Positions 51,401 through 62,680 of a stretch of DNA of 64,000 nucleotides are shown here, in pieces. Numbering within the stretch: position 1 is the stretch's first letter; each line of letters begins with the position of its first letter. The stretch spans positions 2,789,890 to 2,853,889 of the forward strand of contig VXAZ01000953.1 in assembly GCA_013399875.1 (NCBI GenBank), written 5' to 3'. The notes under the pieces were generated by a model. That model was not told the DNA's origin. It searched no databases and saw nothing but the letters and a program-made list of their open reading frames with translations. This DNA is from Gymnorhina tibicen (Eukaryota; Chordata; Aves; Passeriformes; Artamidae). Made by a program: the position numbers and the translations under genes.

Positions 51401-52944
51401 AACAGAGAGCACAAGGAACAAAAAGCCCGATACCATTCCTGTGTCAGTTTACTGCTAGTCTGCAGCCTGAAGGCAAACCATTATTTCATCAGGGAGGAAG
51501 AGCACAAGCAGCAGCAGACAGCATTCCCTTGCACACTCTTCTTTTGGCAGGAAATTCGAATGAGTAGGAAAAGATGGGGTCATAAGAGAAAGTCTGGTGG
51601 AACAGATAAGAGCAAGAAGTCAAAAGCTGGAGTAATTTCATACAAATAGTCCAGGCTTTCTCCCAACCATGCAAATGAATATAAGTAGTATCTCCTTCCA
51701 CTAGCAAAGCATTAACTCTTCAGCCATTAGTTACCATCTTGCCAGCCTGCACAGCTCCCAGTCGCCTTCAGTGAGGAATTATGCTTATGTTCATGCTCAT
51801 TCTCAGTTGAAATGGGATGCTCTAAGTGTAGGTGACAGTCCCAAGCCCATATTTTTCCTACCCCTGTACTACACCAGGCATCTTGTGTGTGTATGATATT
51901 TTGAGACACTGTCAATGCAAGACAGTAAACAGTACAGTAACATACGCTGCAGAAGCACTCTTAGTCCTTCAAGGCCTGCAAACAAAGACAACAAACACCA
52001 GACACCAAACTTAGGAACACCAACAACAATTAATACTTTCTTAGTACACTCCCCTTATGCACTAATAGCCTGAAGTATAACTCCCATTCCCCTCAAAAGT
52101 GTGTAAAGAAAATGTGGAACCAAGGGTGCCAGTAGCTTGAGCCTTCCTAAAAGCTAGACAAAGTATGGAGGTCTACTACAAACATTTTCAGTATTTGTAG
52201 TAGATGAATGACACCTGTGCAGCAAGTCTATTGGTACGGGTTTGCATTTCTCAGTAATTTTTTGCAAATGTTTCAAACACAGTACTCTGATCTCCACAAG
52301 CAGATATATTTCAGCTCAAGAATTCCCCAAGGCAGTATTCTAAGAATCCATATCACCCAACGTGGAAGAAAGAGAAAAGTGGTGAAAAAAAGACTCTACT
52401 GGGCCCTGTCAGTGAGTTGGATTAAATATTTCTTTCATTCTCCAATTATTACTCTGTCTCTGAAGCAACACTGTAAGAATCAAAGATTTTTTTTTTCAGG
52501 AACATTCTTGTACACCAAATAAGTTATGAAGTCTGAAAGCTAACTCGAAAGCCAGTGAGAAAGACAGAAAAAAAAAAAGCCACATCCTTTTCTTTTCCAG
52601 AAGAAATACAGATTAAATGCAGTAAGTACAGTTCAGTAAAGTCTCCCTTCAGACCCCGTCTAGAAATTAGCATATCTGACACTGCAGTCTTCACATCACT
52701 AGTTTTAACTCCGGGTTTACATCTCTGCTGTCACAATTATTTCCATGAATGTGTCAAAATCCACAGTGTAATGACTAAAGTTCCATTCCTCCTCTAATTT
52801 TAGAAGTCCAAGCCTCAGAGACATCTTCTCTGTTGATTAGGGGTTTTTCTGTTCAGTTCGTTGATCACAAGGGCCATTTACAAGACTGAGTTAACTAAAG
52901 CTGATTTCAGTCCACAAAGAGCTATCATGTTCTCAGGTGAGATA
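51401..52944. other. Unique sequence up to the CR1 composite
   Basis: T- and A-runs lie at 52,487-52,497 and 52,567-52,578. ORFs up to 104 codons are not recognisable. Confidence 0.45.
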
Positions 52945-53074
52945 CAACTAGGGAGGAATAACCCTGTGCACCAGTAGGGGTTGACTTGATGGAAAGCATC
53001 TCTGCAGACAGAGACCTGGGAATCCTGGTGGACAAAAGCTCCCTTCCAGCTCAGGAAAATCTATGATTCCATGT
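52945..53074 (+). mobile_element. CR1 LINE copy A: ORF2-end piece joined to a 3' tail
   Basis: GGGAGGAATAACCCTGTGCACCAGTAGGGG followed by CATCTCTGCAGACAGAGACCTGGGAATCCTGGTGGACAAAAGCT matches the CR1 ORF2 region just before the usual GTGGACAACAAGCT. The sequence then jumps at about 53,041 to CCCTTCCAGCTCAGGAAAATCTATGATTCCATG, which is a CR1 terminal tail. The intervening several hundred bases are missing, so this copy has a large internal deletion. Confidence 0.8.
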
Positions 53075-53077
53075 TTC

Positions 53078-53503
53078 ACGAGGGTTGGAGCACCTCTATT
53101 TATGAGGAAAGGCTGTTGAGTCTTTCTACTTAGACTGAAGAAGACACAGAGGGAATCTTGTCAATACATAGAAGTATCCTAAGGGCTGGGGTCAAAAGGA
53201 TGGTCACAGGCTCTTTTCAGTGCTGCCCAGTGACAGGGCAAGAAACAGAGGGCCCTGTCATGTGTCATGAAACACATAAGTTCCACCTAAATATGAGGAA
53301 ATAATTCCTTACTGTGAGGGCGACTGAGCACTGCAACAGGCTGCACAGAGCACCCATGGAGTCTCCTTCTCTGGAGATATTCAAAACTAGCATGGACACG
53401 ATCCTGTGCAAACTCCTCCAGAGAACCTCTTCTATCAAGGGTGTTGGACTAGATGATCAGTAGAGGTCCATTCCAACCCCAATCATTTATGTGATTCTGT
53501 AGT
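53078..53503 (+). mobile_element. CR1 LINE copy B: 3' end with tail
   Basis: This starts GGTTGGAGCACCTCTATTTATGAGGAAAGG and continues through TTTTCAGTGCTGCCCAGTGACAGGGCAAGA, TTCCTTACTGTGAGGGCGACTGAGCACTGCAACAGGCTGC and GAGTCTCCTTCTCTGGAGATATTCAAAAC. It ends GGACTAGATGATCAGTAGAGGTCC and GTGATTCTGTAG. This is the classic avian CR1 3' region in sense orientation, starting directly after the tail of copy A. Frameshifts rule out coding. Confidence 0.95.
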
Positions 53504-54220
53504 TTCACATTGCATACGGACAAGATGCTTTGGGAACACTCAAGGAGAAAAGCAGCTTTCCTAGACAGACTTGTCATCGACTACAAACCTAACCAGTCCT
53601 GAGCCAACTCTTGAGAACATGACTGACTTATGGCAATGACCCAAGCAGTCGCTCCCAATAAACCCACACTAATTGTTAGAATCAGGACCTTGATTATAAA
53701 CCATTTAACACCAGTAAATCCTGGCGCAGCTACAGTGACCAGAAAGCAGATTAGAGGTGACCTTGAGGATAATTTACACGTTCTTTGGTTCTGCAAGTGC
53801 TTTCTAGATCACAAAAGGAGAAAGACCATTTCACACCGACCAGGAGGACACAGTTACACCAGTGAACTACAAAGTTTACAGCCCAGGGCATTCGGTGGCT
53901 GAATTGTTGGTGTGCCTGAATTACTGATGGCCTTATTAAAATTGTGCTCAGGCTGGGGACAATCTGCAAGCTGCATGTTGGAGGCATTCACTCTGCTCTG
54001 TCTGAGAGCTTTTTGTGTCGTACCAGGTGATGTCAGAGGGGTCTCTGCTCCTCTTTTATTTTGCCTATCCACTTACAAATCAAAATTTAAAATACAATGA
54101 AAACATTATCTTAATATCCCTTCTAAAGTATACCAAAGAGGCTTTTTGGGTTTTAAGCTTGTTTTATGTTTTTTTTTAATTGTCCTCTGTAAGTGTTGGC
54201 AATACTTGAAGATAGAACCA
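53504..54220. other. Unique sequence, nothing recognised
   Basis: No repeat or exon was recognised after the CR1 tail. ORFs are mirror frames. A T-run lies at 54,168-54,178. Confidence 0.45.
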
Positions 54221-54400
54221 AATACTCAGACTAGATCTAAGCAGACTTAAAGCGCGGGTGAAACATTAAACCCCAAATACTACAGCTCCATCTTGATTTG
54301 GTGCTAATTCACAGATATTGCTTATGCATAGCCTTTAACTGAAGATGTTGAGCTCTACTATTGTTATTATTTTTAATGATAGTTTAGGGGCTTGCTAGTG
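54221..54400. other. Conserved-non-coding-element-like block
   Basis: AAAGCGCGGGTGAAACATTAAACC, GGTGCTAATTCACAG and TTGCTTATGCATAGCC (octamer-like ATGCAT) in repeat-free text resemble an enhancer-type conserved element. It is the first of a run of such blocks extending to 58 kb. Confidence 0.3.
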
Positions 54401-55465
54401 GGATATTAGAGCCTTTCATAGCCAGGGTCAATCCACACCTGGTATGGAAGTGCCTGAAAGTCATTGAAGACCAGGACCTGGAAGGAAGACACAGCAGGGA
54501 TAGAAAATGCTGGAGACATGATCACCCACAAACCTCAAAGCCCTCTTGCCTTTTTTCTTCATCACATCTCCATCAGGAGACATGCCAGAATACAGAGTAT
54601 AGAATCACAGCCTTGATCATAAATAACCTTTGAAACTCTCCATAAATAACTTCTGAAATTCTTGCCATTCACTTTCTCATTTATACCTTGCAGGTGAAAG
54701 ACCATCTGTACAGCACTTCTGATAGAACCCCTTCCCAAACCTTGAACCTGTGCCGAACACCCCCTGGGAGGAAAATATAACCTAGAGAAGTATGAGCCCA
54801 AAGCACTCCTCTGTTAGCTGTTTTTGTCAGTCTCTACTGGAAAACAACACTACTGGGACAGCAACTCCAGACAGAAGCCCACATACACTCTTGGTGACTC
54901 TATCTCCTAAACCAGGAAGATTATTTGACCATCAGAAAAAAGAATGAAGCTAGAATAAACACAGCAATTTGGTTTAGAGAGAAAAGACGCATCTGCTAAG
55001 CCTATTTCTCACTCATTCATGGAAAGTTCTAACCTCCCTCTGCCCCGCTGCCCCCACAAGCAGAAGAAAGTTTCCCAAAGAGGCCAGTCCCACATTAATC
55101 TCATAGCCTCATTACTCTTCTTCTGCCAAAATTCAGTGGGCTCTGCACATCCTGCCTTCTTGCAAATCCCCCAGTCTATTCCTCAGAAGAAGAGGAACCC
55201 CATACCTTTCCACGCTACACCCTCCTCTGCTGTCGGTAGTTTAATTCAGGATCCATTGGAGCCAACGGCTTGGTCTCTGTTCCCTGTCTCGAGGTGGCCA
55301 CTCACAAACCAGTCAGTGATGAGCTGGACTGAAAAGCCCAAGCTACCCCTGAGTAAAACCAAAAAAAAGAGGATTGGGGGCTCAGGCTGTGGAGGGTACA
55401 CCTATAGTGCAGATCTCCATCCCAGACCAGCTACCCTGGGAAAGTCTTTTAGAAGACTGAACTAG
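54401..55465. other. Unique sequence; includes a short LTR-end match
   Basis: No gene was recognised. The 17 bases AGCCAGGGTCAATCCAC at 54,420-54,436 equal a segment of the solo LTR's 3' end (about 34,478-34,494), but no LTR body precedes them. A 148-codon ORF (55,019-55,465) has no domain. Confidence 0.4.
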
Positions 55466-55640
55466 TGCCTTATTGCAGGATTCATGCCCAATTATTAACC
55501 TTGTAAATATTTCAGGTTACACAGCATATTATACCTTCAGTTTATTGATATGCCCATAGATTATTAATCTTTCATTGCACTAATTAATTATCATAGTGAT
55601 TTGGCAATTATCTTCTGTAAAGTTTGGCTGGGACCAGGTG
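55466..55640. other. Conserved-non-coding-element-like block, very rich in ATTA sites
   Basis: CCCAATTATTAACC, CATAGATTATTAATC, GCACTAATTAATTATCATAG and GGCAATTATC give an unusually dense cluster of homeodomain-type TAAT cores in under 170 bases. No simple-repeat periodicity explains them. Confidence 0.35.
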
Positions 55641-55945
55641 CAGCCTCTCTCAGTGCCTTTAAAATGTGCTCCAGATCCTTGCAGAATGCCAGATGAAAAT
55701 ACGGCTTTATTAGATCAAAACTGGGCTGCTGACACCTCTCCCAGAATATGTATTGACAGCCTTGCTGTCTTAAAAGGTACAGACTGTATGGAACAGCTTA
55801 TAAAAACCCTGGATGCAGAAGCAAAGAAAAATATGCATAGATTTAACACATATCACTATGCCCTTTTCATATTCCCACGGAGGCTGGAATTAAGGCAGAA
55901 ATTTCATCCCAGAGTCTGGTTTATGGATGGCCTAGAGATTTCATG
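55641..55945. other. Unique sequence between conserved-like blocks; uncertain ORF
   Basis: A plus-strand ORF of 116 codons (55,596-55,946) crosses this stretch. Its C-terminal half is less low-complexity than most frames here, but no family is recognised. No convincing splice acceptor and donor pair brackets it. It is probably chance. Confidence 0.3.
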
Positions 55946-56145
55946 AAGGCATTTGTTCCAGAGACACGACTTAGTCCTTTCTTCAACTGGAGAAATCTTA
56001 TGTCATGCACTGCGGAATGTGGTTTACTAATCACCGGCGCTGGTTTGAATGGCTCCATGGATCAAAACTGACTTCACACAGTGATGCCAAGCGCATTTGC
56101 CATTCTCCCGCATTGATCATTAGGACACTTTGCTTGTGAGGATCA
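55946..56145. other. Conserved-non-coding-element-like block
   Basis: Retained CpGs (ACACGACTTAG, CTGCGGAATG, TCACCGGCGCTGG, AAGCGCATTTG, CCCGCATTG) in repeat-free text contrast with the CpG-poor surroundings. This is inference from texture only. Confidence 0.3.
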
Positions 56146-57764
56146 TACTGGGAGTCATTTCTTTGATGTGTGCAAATGCAGGAAAAGAGCTGAGGCTTTT
56201 ACAGGAGCTGCTTGACTACAGGTAAAGAATGCTGCAGCTTTAGGGAGGGCCACTGCAAGACAATTAGAGCCTGCTTGTTCTGTCTTCCTATTTACAGGAC
56301 GAGCATAGCTCATGTTGTTTAGGCAAGGTGTAGATTTTGTTTCTGTGCTTTTGAAAAACTCATCCAAGTGCAGCTATCACATGTCCTTTTTAGCACGAGC
56401 TAACTTTAAGCTCTGTCCTTTTGTTCCCTATCACCACCCCTTTCTTTTCTGCTCTCTTCACTCTCTGTAAAGTAAGCTAAAGCTGTGCCATTGTGATGGT
56501 CAGTAGTCACTCTGAGCCAAACCTCTGCTTATTTTGAAATCAGTGTGAGCACTTTCACCGACTGAAATTGTAAGAGGATTAGACTTGTATGCAGTCAGCT
56601 CCATTGAACCATAGCAGACATGTTCTCCAACTTCTCAAAAACATGTGTAATAATTTGGCTGTCTGTGATTGCTGCATTCTCTTGCAAATGCCACGACCCT
56701 GGGGAATAGGGCACTTTCCACCCCTGCCCACCTTCCTAAGAGGGCTCTTACTCTAGTCCTTAGAAGAACAGCCACTGACTTTAGAAGACTTTGGATCAAC
56801 TCCTCAGCCTGAGTTTTATGCCTGGCCATGTCCACATTGACTGTAAGCATTGACAATGAATTCATTATGGACTGAGCACTGCACAGCTTTTGCAATCCTG
56901 CAGCCTTTAGACCTCGTGGGCAAATGTTCAGCACACTTGGGGGGTATTTATCTTCTTTCATGGCTGATCAACATAGAGTACAGGGCCATTGAAGCAAGTT
57001 CATTGGTTTATGCCCACATGAGGGGGCTGAACAAGAAATGTGTAGCTGCATTTCTGGCTGATGACTGAGTTCCCCAGTCTGCAGCCAAATGATTTGCTGC
57101 ATGTGTGTTCTGCACCTCTGCTGTCCCTGTGCCATCCATCCTCCTCCTGAGTGTCCATCAGCATCATCAATCCCCAGTTTGTATGACAACACATTCTTGT
57201 AAAGCCCATGAACAAGAATGTGCTTGGCCAGAGTGCATGAATGGATTGGCCATGGATGCAGGAAGAGGACACAACAGAAATCTGCGGTGAAGGTAACCCC
57301 AAACTGAGCTATCTGAATTTCTGGCTACAGCTTTCTACTTGTGAAGTACACAGCAGCATCCTGGGGAGGAAGGGGTGCTGCTAGCAGCCGAACTCCTGGC
57401 TGCAGCTTTGTGCTCTGCGGAAAAAAAGTAAAACCCCTGGGAGAGAGAAGAGTCTTGGAGACACTTACCATTATATTGAGATGAGACATTGTCTCCAGGA
57501 AAACTCATTCTTGGATTTTGTTTCTTCATTTTGGTAACAAAGAAGCTCACGTGTGAACAACACTGTCTGGGACCTCCAAAAGCCAGTGTGCAATAACAAG
57601 GACTGCTTTGTCTCTGCAAAGTTGTTAATGGAGGTTACTGGTGCCACTTCTGGTGAGCTGAAGTTCTCACTGTACTGACGTAACACGTAAATATTTGAGT
57701 GGCTTTGATTTTTCAGATGAGCTCACACTGCCCTTCTTCATTTTGGAGGCAGAGGCAGCACATC
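56146..57764. other. Unique sequence, no gene recognised
   Basis: ORFs up to 108 codons on the minus strand (56,961-56,635) show no known domain. No repeats were recognised. Confidence 0.45.
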
Positions 57765-58002
57765 TGGTATTTAGGAAAACAACAACATCAACAGCCCCCC
57801 CGCACTATTAATATTTAAAAACTGTCTCCCGCACACGAGTAGAGAAAGTTTATTATCACTTCTAATTGCACAGGCCTGTGTAATGGGTTTATGTAACATG
57901 TCATCTTTTCTACCAAGCTCACCATTATAGGCTTTGAGAGCCTCGGAAACATTAAATAATTTAGCCTCAAAATATCCCCTGGTGGTGTGGTTCGGTGTCA
58001 TT
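57765..58002. other. Conserved-non-coding-element-like block next to a MIR-like core
   Basis: CGCACTATTAATATTTAAAAAC, TTTATTATCACTTCTAATTGCACAGG and ACATTAAATAATTTAGCC are homeodomain-site-rich and free of simple repeats. CCCGCACACGAG retains CpGs. It runs directly into the MIR-like core at 58,003. Confidence 0.32.
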
Positions 58003-58070
58003 TGTCTCCATTTTACAGATGGGGAACCAACGCAAAAAACTTCCAGTGGTCTCCCTAAGGTCACTCTAGG
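58003..58070 (+). mobile_element. MIR-like SINE core
   Basis: TCTCCATTTTACAGATGGGGAACC at 58,005-58,028 and CCCTAAGGTCAC at 58,053-58,064 match the MIR core and tail order (CCCATTTTACAGATGAGGAAAC...GCCCAAGGTCACAC). The middle is diverged. It is old, short and in the sense orientation. Confidence 0.6.
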
Positions 58071-61000
58071 AGCTTTTGGCAAAGCTTCAAAATATTATGT
58101 CTCTACAATTTTTTTGTTCCTGAAAGAAAAATACTCTGGGCCAAAGCAAAGCTCACTAGTACTGTAGCTGGGTTTTGGAGATATTACAACCTGCAATCAG
58201 ATTTTGCATTGTTGCCTAGAGCTACAGAAGATCTACACAGAAGAAGTCTTAGGCTGGGCTAAATTGTGGCTTACATGGCAGAAATGTAAGTAGGATTTAG
58301 TGCTTTAAAAGTGAACACCAAAATGACGGACTGATAGTTCACCCTAAAAAAGGAAAATAACATCATGAAGAATAGTAAAATGGCTTTAAAATGTAGAGAC
58401 TAGGGAGAGCAGAACACTTTCGTGTTTCATCCTGATGTAGCAAATAGGTTTGACTAAACCACCTTTCTTAGTATTCTAGCCTGTCCTTAGGGGAAAATCC
58501 TTGCAATAAATAAACAGAAAACCTGGGTAATGGAGGAGTTCTAATGAGATATTTTCATAAAAAAAGTTTTTAATACACTGAAATATTTCACTTTGACATT
58601 TCCTAAACAAACCTTAACCTTTTCATACTCTTTTAAGAATTGATCAACCCAGCACAGAAAACAAGAAAATATATGTATATGTTTTAAAATGGAATTAAAT
58701 AACTCAAAACAAAACATGACATTGACATTCAAAGGAAACACTGGACACGTAAATTAAATTTCTCAAGCTGCAGTGAAATAAACATCTTATTTCCTGATCC
58801 ATGCCACATTTTCTGGTTTCATCCAAAACAGGTCTTTTTCATCTGCACTTTTGGCTAAACCGGGAAATTTTCTTTTCACTCAGTTGACTTTTTCTTTTAA
58901 ACTTCTTTTTAACCCTTCAAACACTGTCCCAGACATGTCCACACATTTCGTCATAAGTCTCTCTTCATCATCTCTTTCTTCACGGTAGTTTAAACTACAA
59001 GCTTATATGCAACTTGCTGTGCTAAGGTTATACTGACAGTTCGGATCTGGATCTGAAATCTGTGGATTGGTGCTCCTCAAAGACAGTGGAGCGAAATATT
59101 TCAGTCCTGAGGGATCTGCTTGTTGCAGCTTGTGAAGTGTAGCATTGTGCCAGCCCTATACCTGCATGTCAATCCCACCCTTTTCTCTTTCAATAACCAC
59201 ACAACAAATGCAACCACAATAATTCAAGGTCTTACAGCAGAAGTGGTAGGAGAAGCAGCACACAGCTAACAAAAATGGAGTAGCATTAAAAAGGACAGAA
59301 TGCAGTTTAAATGTCAGAAAATAAAGAAGAGTATTCAGCTTGGGAATAACCTGTTCCATTTTGTGGAATGTGTAACCTTGGTGAGTAGCCTATAGGTATA
59401 TACCAAAACTCTTGTCATGTTCCCAGCCTTCATGGCTCCACCTACAGAGACCCCTTGGAGCAGTTCTCAGTGCACTCCTGTCAAACATCTGGTGGAAGAA
59501 TGTGGACCCAGATGCCTCAGCTTTAGATCTAGAGAAATCTGCTTTAATTCCTTGCTTATGCTGAGCTCATTAGATTAGGGTGGGACCAGGTTTGGATATG
59601 GATATCTCTTGGATATGATGGGCTTTGTGGATGAAGAACAGATTGCACAAGCTGAACTCAAGGAAGACGGAGATTATGCTGGCAGGCAAAAGAAAGCACC
59701 ATAAATAGTTTATGGACCCTCTGTGTCAGCCTTTTTCATACTGTGAACAGCCACAAACTGTCTGCTCAGGCAGTGCTCTAAGAAAAGTCCCAGAGCCCTC
59801 TGTCATGGACAGAGCACACTGAAGCAGAGATCTCTGCCATCCCCCTTTGGCTAGAAGACTCCTTTCCACGCTGGCACAACATATCCTGGCCTTGGGTAGC
59901 CAGGCTTTGGCCACCTTCTGTTTGGATTACAAGACTGTGATGACCCTTTGGAGATTTCAGCTGATACAGCTCCCTGCAGCAACATGAACAACTCTGAATG
60001 TGTCTTACTTGTCCTCTGCTCCCCTCAGAGCTTACAGCAAAATTCATGATCTTGTCCTTTTTCCTCATAGACTGGGCCCAAGATACTACAAACACTGCAG
60101 AAGGCTCCCAGTTGCAGATGCTGTTCTTTGCCATGCTCAGTCTGCCATTACAGGAATAATTCACTGGTCAAGTGACGGAGTTTTCTTGGTACCAAGGGAT
60201 GATAATGTCACAAATACTGATATTTCTAAGGGTGGTTCTTCCACAGATGGTCCCAAGCCTTATGAGTTTTCATTCCTGGTACCAGGTTTATTTCTTCAGT
60301 ACTGCTAATCTTGGATATAAATGTGGATTTTCTGTCTACATGTATTTAAAAAGAGGAGAGGGAAAAGCAAAGAGAAAATCACATTTTGTTAAAGAATATT
60401 AAAGTCCTAAAATCAGATGGAATGTGCTGTTCTGCCCATGGGAATAAGTAATGCCTTGCTAGTGCCAGTGCATACTCTTCTGGAAAGTGCCTAAATCCCG
60501 CAATAAGGATGGAAGCAGAAAACCAGCACGGAACAGATGCTTGAATATTAGGCTGATATTTGTGTAAGTGCTCAGATGCCCATCTGTGTTTCCACAGTAT
60601 CTCTTCTTGACTGGAGTCTCACTGTTGCAACACATTCTCTCAGTCCACTTTGACAGAGACTCAGAGGCTTGTGCTTCACCTGGCATGTGTTGTACCTCAG
60701 AGAACACAGTTAGTTATCGTGAGTGAGTTCATAAGCACTACTTGTTAAGCCAGTGTCTCATGATTTCCTTGGGAAATCCACAGCCAACCTCAGCTTCACA
60801 AACAGCCCCTTCTTGTAACACACAGGGTTTGCTCAGGCCCAAAGCTACTTTTAGGATACTGTACAGAGGATGTTTTATCCCACTTTTTCAGTAAAATGTC
60901 CTGTCCCTCTCTTAAAATTGAAAGAAGTTCTAATTGTGAGGGGGATGAGATGAACTTGGTTGAAGGAATTTGTCTTTCTGAGCAGTATGAACTGTCTCTT

Positions 61001-62228
61001 TGTCTTGGTCTTCTTTTACTGCTCCTACCCACTTTTCCTAGTCACAGACTGTTCTGAATCTTGTCAATCTAGTACCAGGTTTCCAGGCATATCAGGTTGT
61101 TTCAAACTCACCAATGCTCTGTGGTTTTGGAACTAGGTGTGGAGCGATGGTAGATGCAACTTAGTTCAAGCTGCTGATGTTCCAGTCTTAGGGTTTGGAG
61201 AACTGGTAGTGAACAACAAACCATCTTTCACTCCTTCCAGTGACAACTCATTCTCTCTTTCCACTCCTGTGTTATGAAATGTCTTTCTGCAGAGCTAAAA
61301 GATATATATTCTGTGGGTGGGAATAGGTGTTTACAGCAGTGCTGGGCATTGAGAAACTCTAAGAGAGATGGATCTTTGCATGGCAGGAAAGGAATATATC
61401 CTGACACAATGACCTCGAATAAAAATGACAAGTGAGGTCATCTTTCAGCACAAAGTGATGTCCCCAGAACAGGTATGACACAGTTAAGCAGATCCTTAAA
61501 GCTTGGATAATGCTGCAGAAAAAAATAGCTACAGATAGATACCTGATTTTTTTCCTTACAAGCTCTGTCTTTCAACATAGGTACTTTTCAAACACACTTC
61601 ACAAGAATGCTGGTGTGATCAGTTCTTTGTTGGTATTTTTTTTTCTTTTATTTTTGTCTGAACACTTTAAAGGCCAAATGTATTTCAATGCCTTTCAAAG
61701 TCTTTCACATCATGAGAGACACACCTGTAGATTTGTGCAAACTGAAAATGGATGAAATATCACATGCTTCATTGGAACAACTGCAAATAGTCAGAGCTGA
61801 AAAGAAACCCAAATATTCTGAATAGACCATTTTGACCAGTAGTTGTTGTTCGAAATCACATACAAAAATAATTCCTACAATCCATTCTGAAGAACAAAGA
61901 CACTGTAGAAATGCCAAATCTTTCCCCAGATACCCTTAGGTCTTTGGAAGGGATGGATTGAACAAGGCAAAGCTCTCAGGGAAAGGTAGCATCTTTTCAT
62001 AGGTAAATAGAGAAAAATGGTGTGAAAAGAGACATAAGAGTCCTGTTTTTTTCAGACTGGAAGCAGAAAATTTCAAGTTACAGTGTCTCTTCTAGATTGA
62101 AACCCAGTGTAATAAAAGACCTGTTTCAGTCTGTCTGATAAAACTTTGCCTTGCTGATATCCTTAGGCCATCACAGCTGCGACAACATCCTTACTACACT
62201 CAAGGTATCAAATTCTTTTGCCTTATTC
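58071..62228. other. Unique, AT-rich sequence
   Basis: No gene or repeat was recognised. The part at 58,540-58,760 is strongly A/T-rich. Mirror ORFs at 59,778-60,308 show no domain. A T-rich patch lies at 61,635-61,660. Confidence 0.45.
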
Positions 62229-62680
62229 AGAGGACTGGAAGGGACCATGACAGGCCATCTAGTCCATCTTCCTGACTTCAGATCAGAATCACATACACCT
62301 ATGTCATTACTGAAACTTATTTATCTAATGTGTTCTGAAAGACTTCTAATGACAGGGACTGCACAACCTCCTGAAGCAATCCTTGTGTTACCTGAACTTT
62401 TCTTACTGCAATTTAAACCCACTACTTCTTATCCATCAGGGCCATGGGAATCTCTTCCACTCTTTCCCTTTTCCACAACTTTTTATGCTCTTGAAGACTT
62501 TTGCTAACCACTTAGTTTTGCCTTTTTTGAGTTAAACAAAACCAGTTCTCTTACAATTGTCTCACTGGTCTTTTTCTCTAGGCTATTTCTGACTCTGACT
62601 TTTATGTATTCCTAATTCTTTCTTTTGCTGGCCTATAGACTGTTTGTTCTGGATTTTTCTTGATATCCCAAAGAATTATT
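62229..62680 (-). mobile_element. Old L3/CR1-type LINE 3' end
   Basis: The plus strand reads as the inverted 3' region of an old tetrapod CR1/L3 element. It has GGACTGGAAGGGACCATGACAGGCCATCTAGTCC at about 62,232-62,265, then GACAGGGACTGCACAACCTCCTGAAGCAAT, then CTGCAATTTAAACCCACTACTTCTTATCC. A decayed TTTATGCTCTTGAAGACT...GTTAAACAAAACCAGTTCT section follows. Divergence is much higher than in the copies at 17 and 53 kb. The inner boundary near 62,680 is approximate. Confidence 0.8.
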
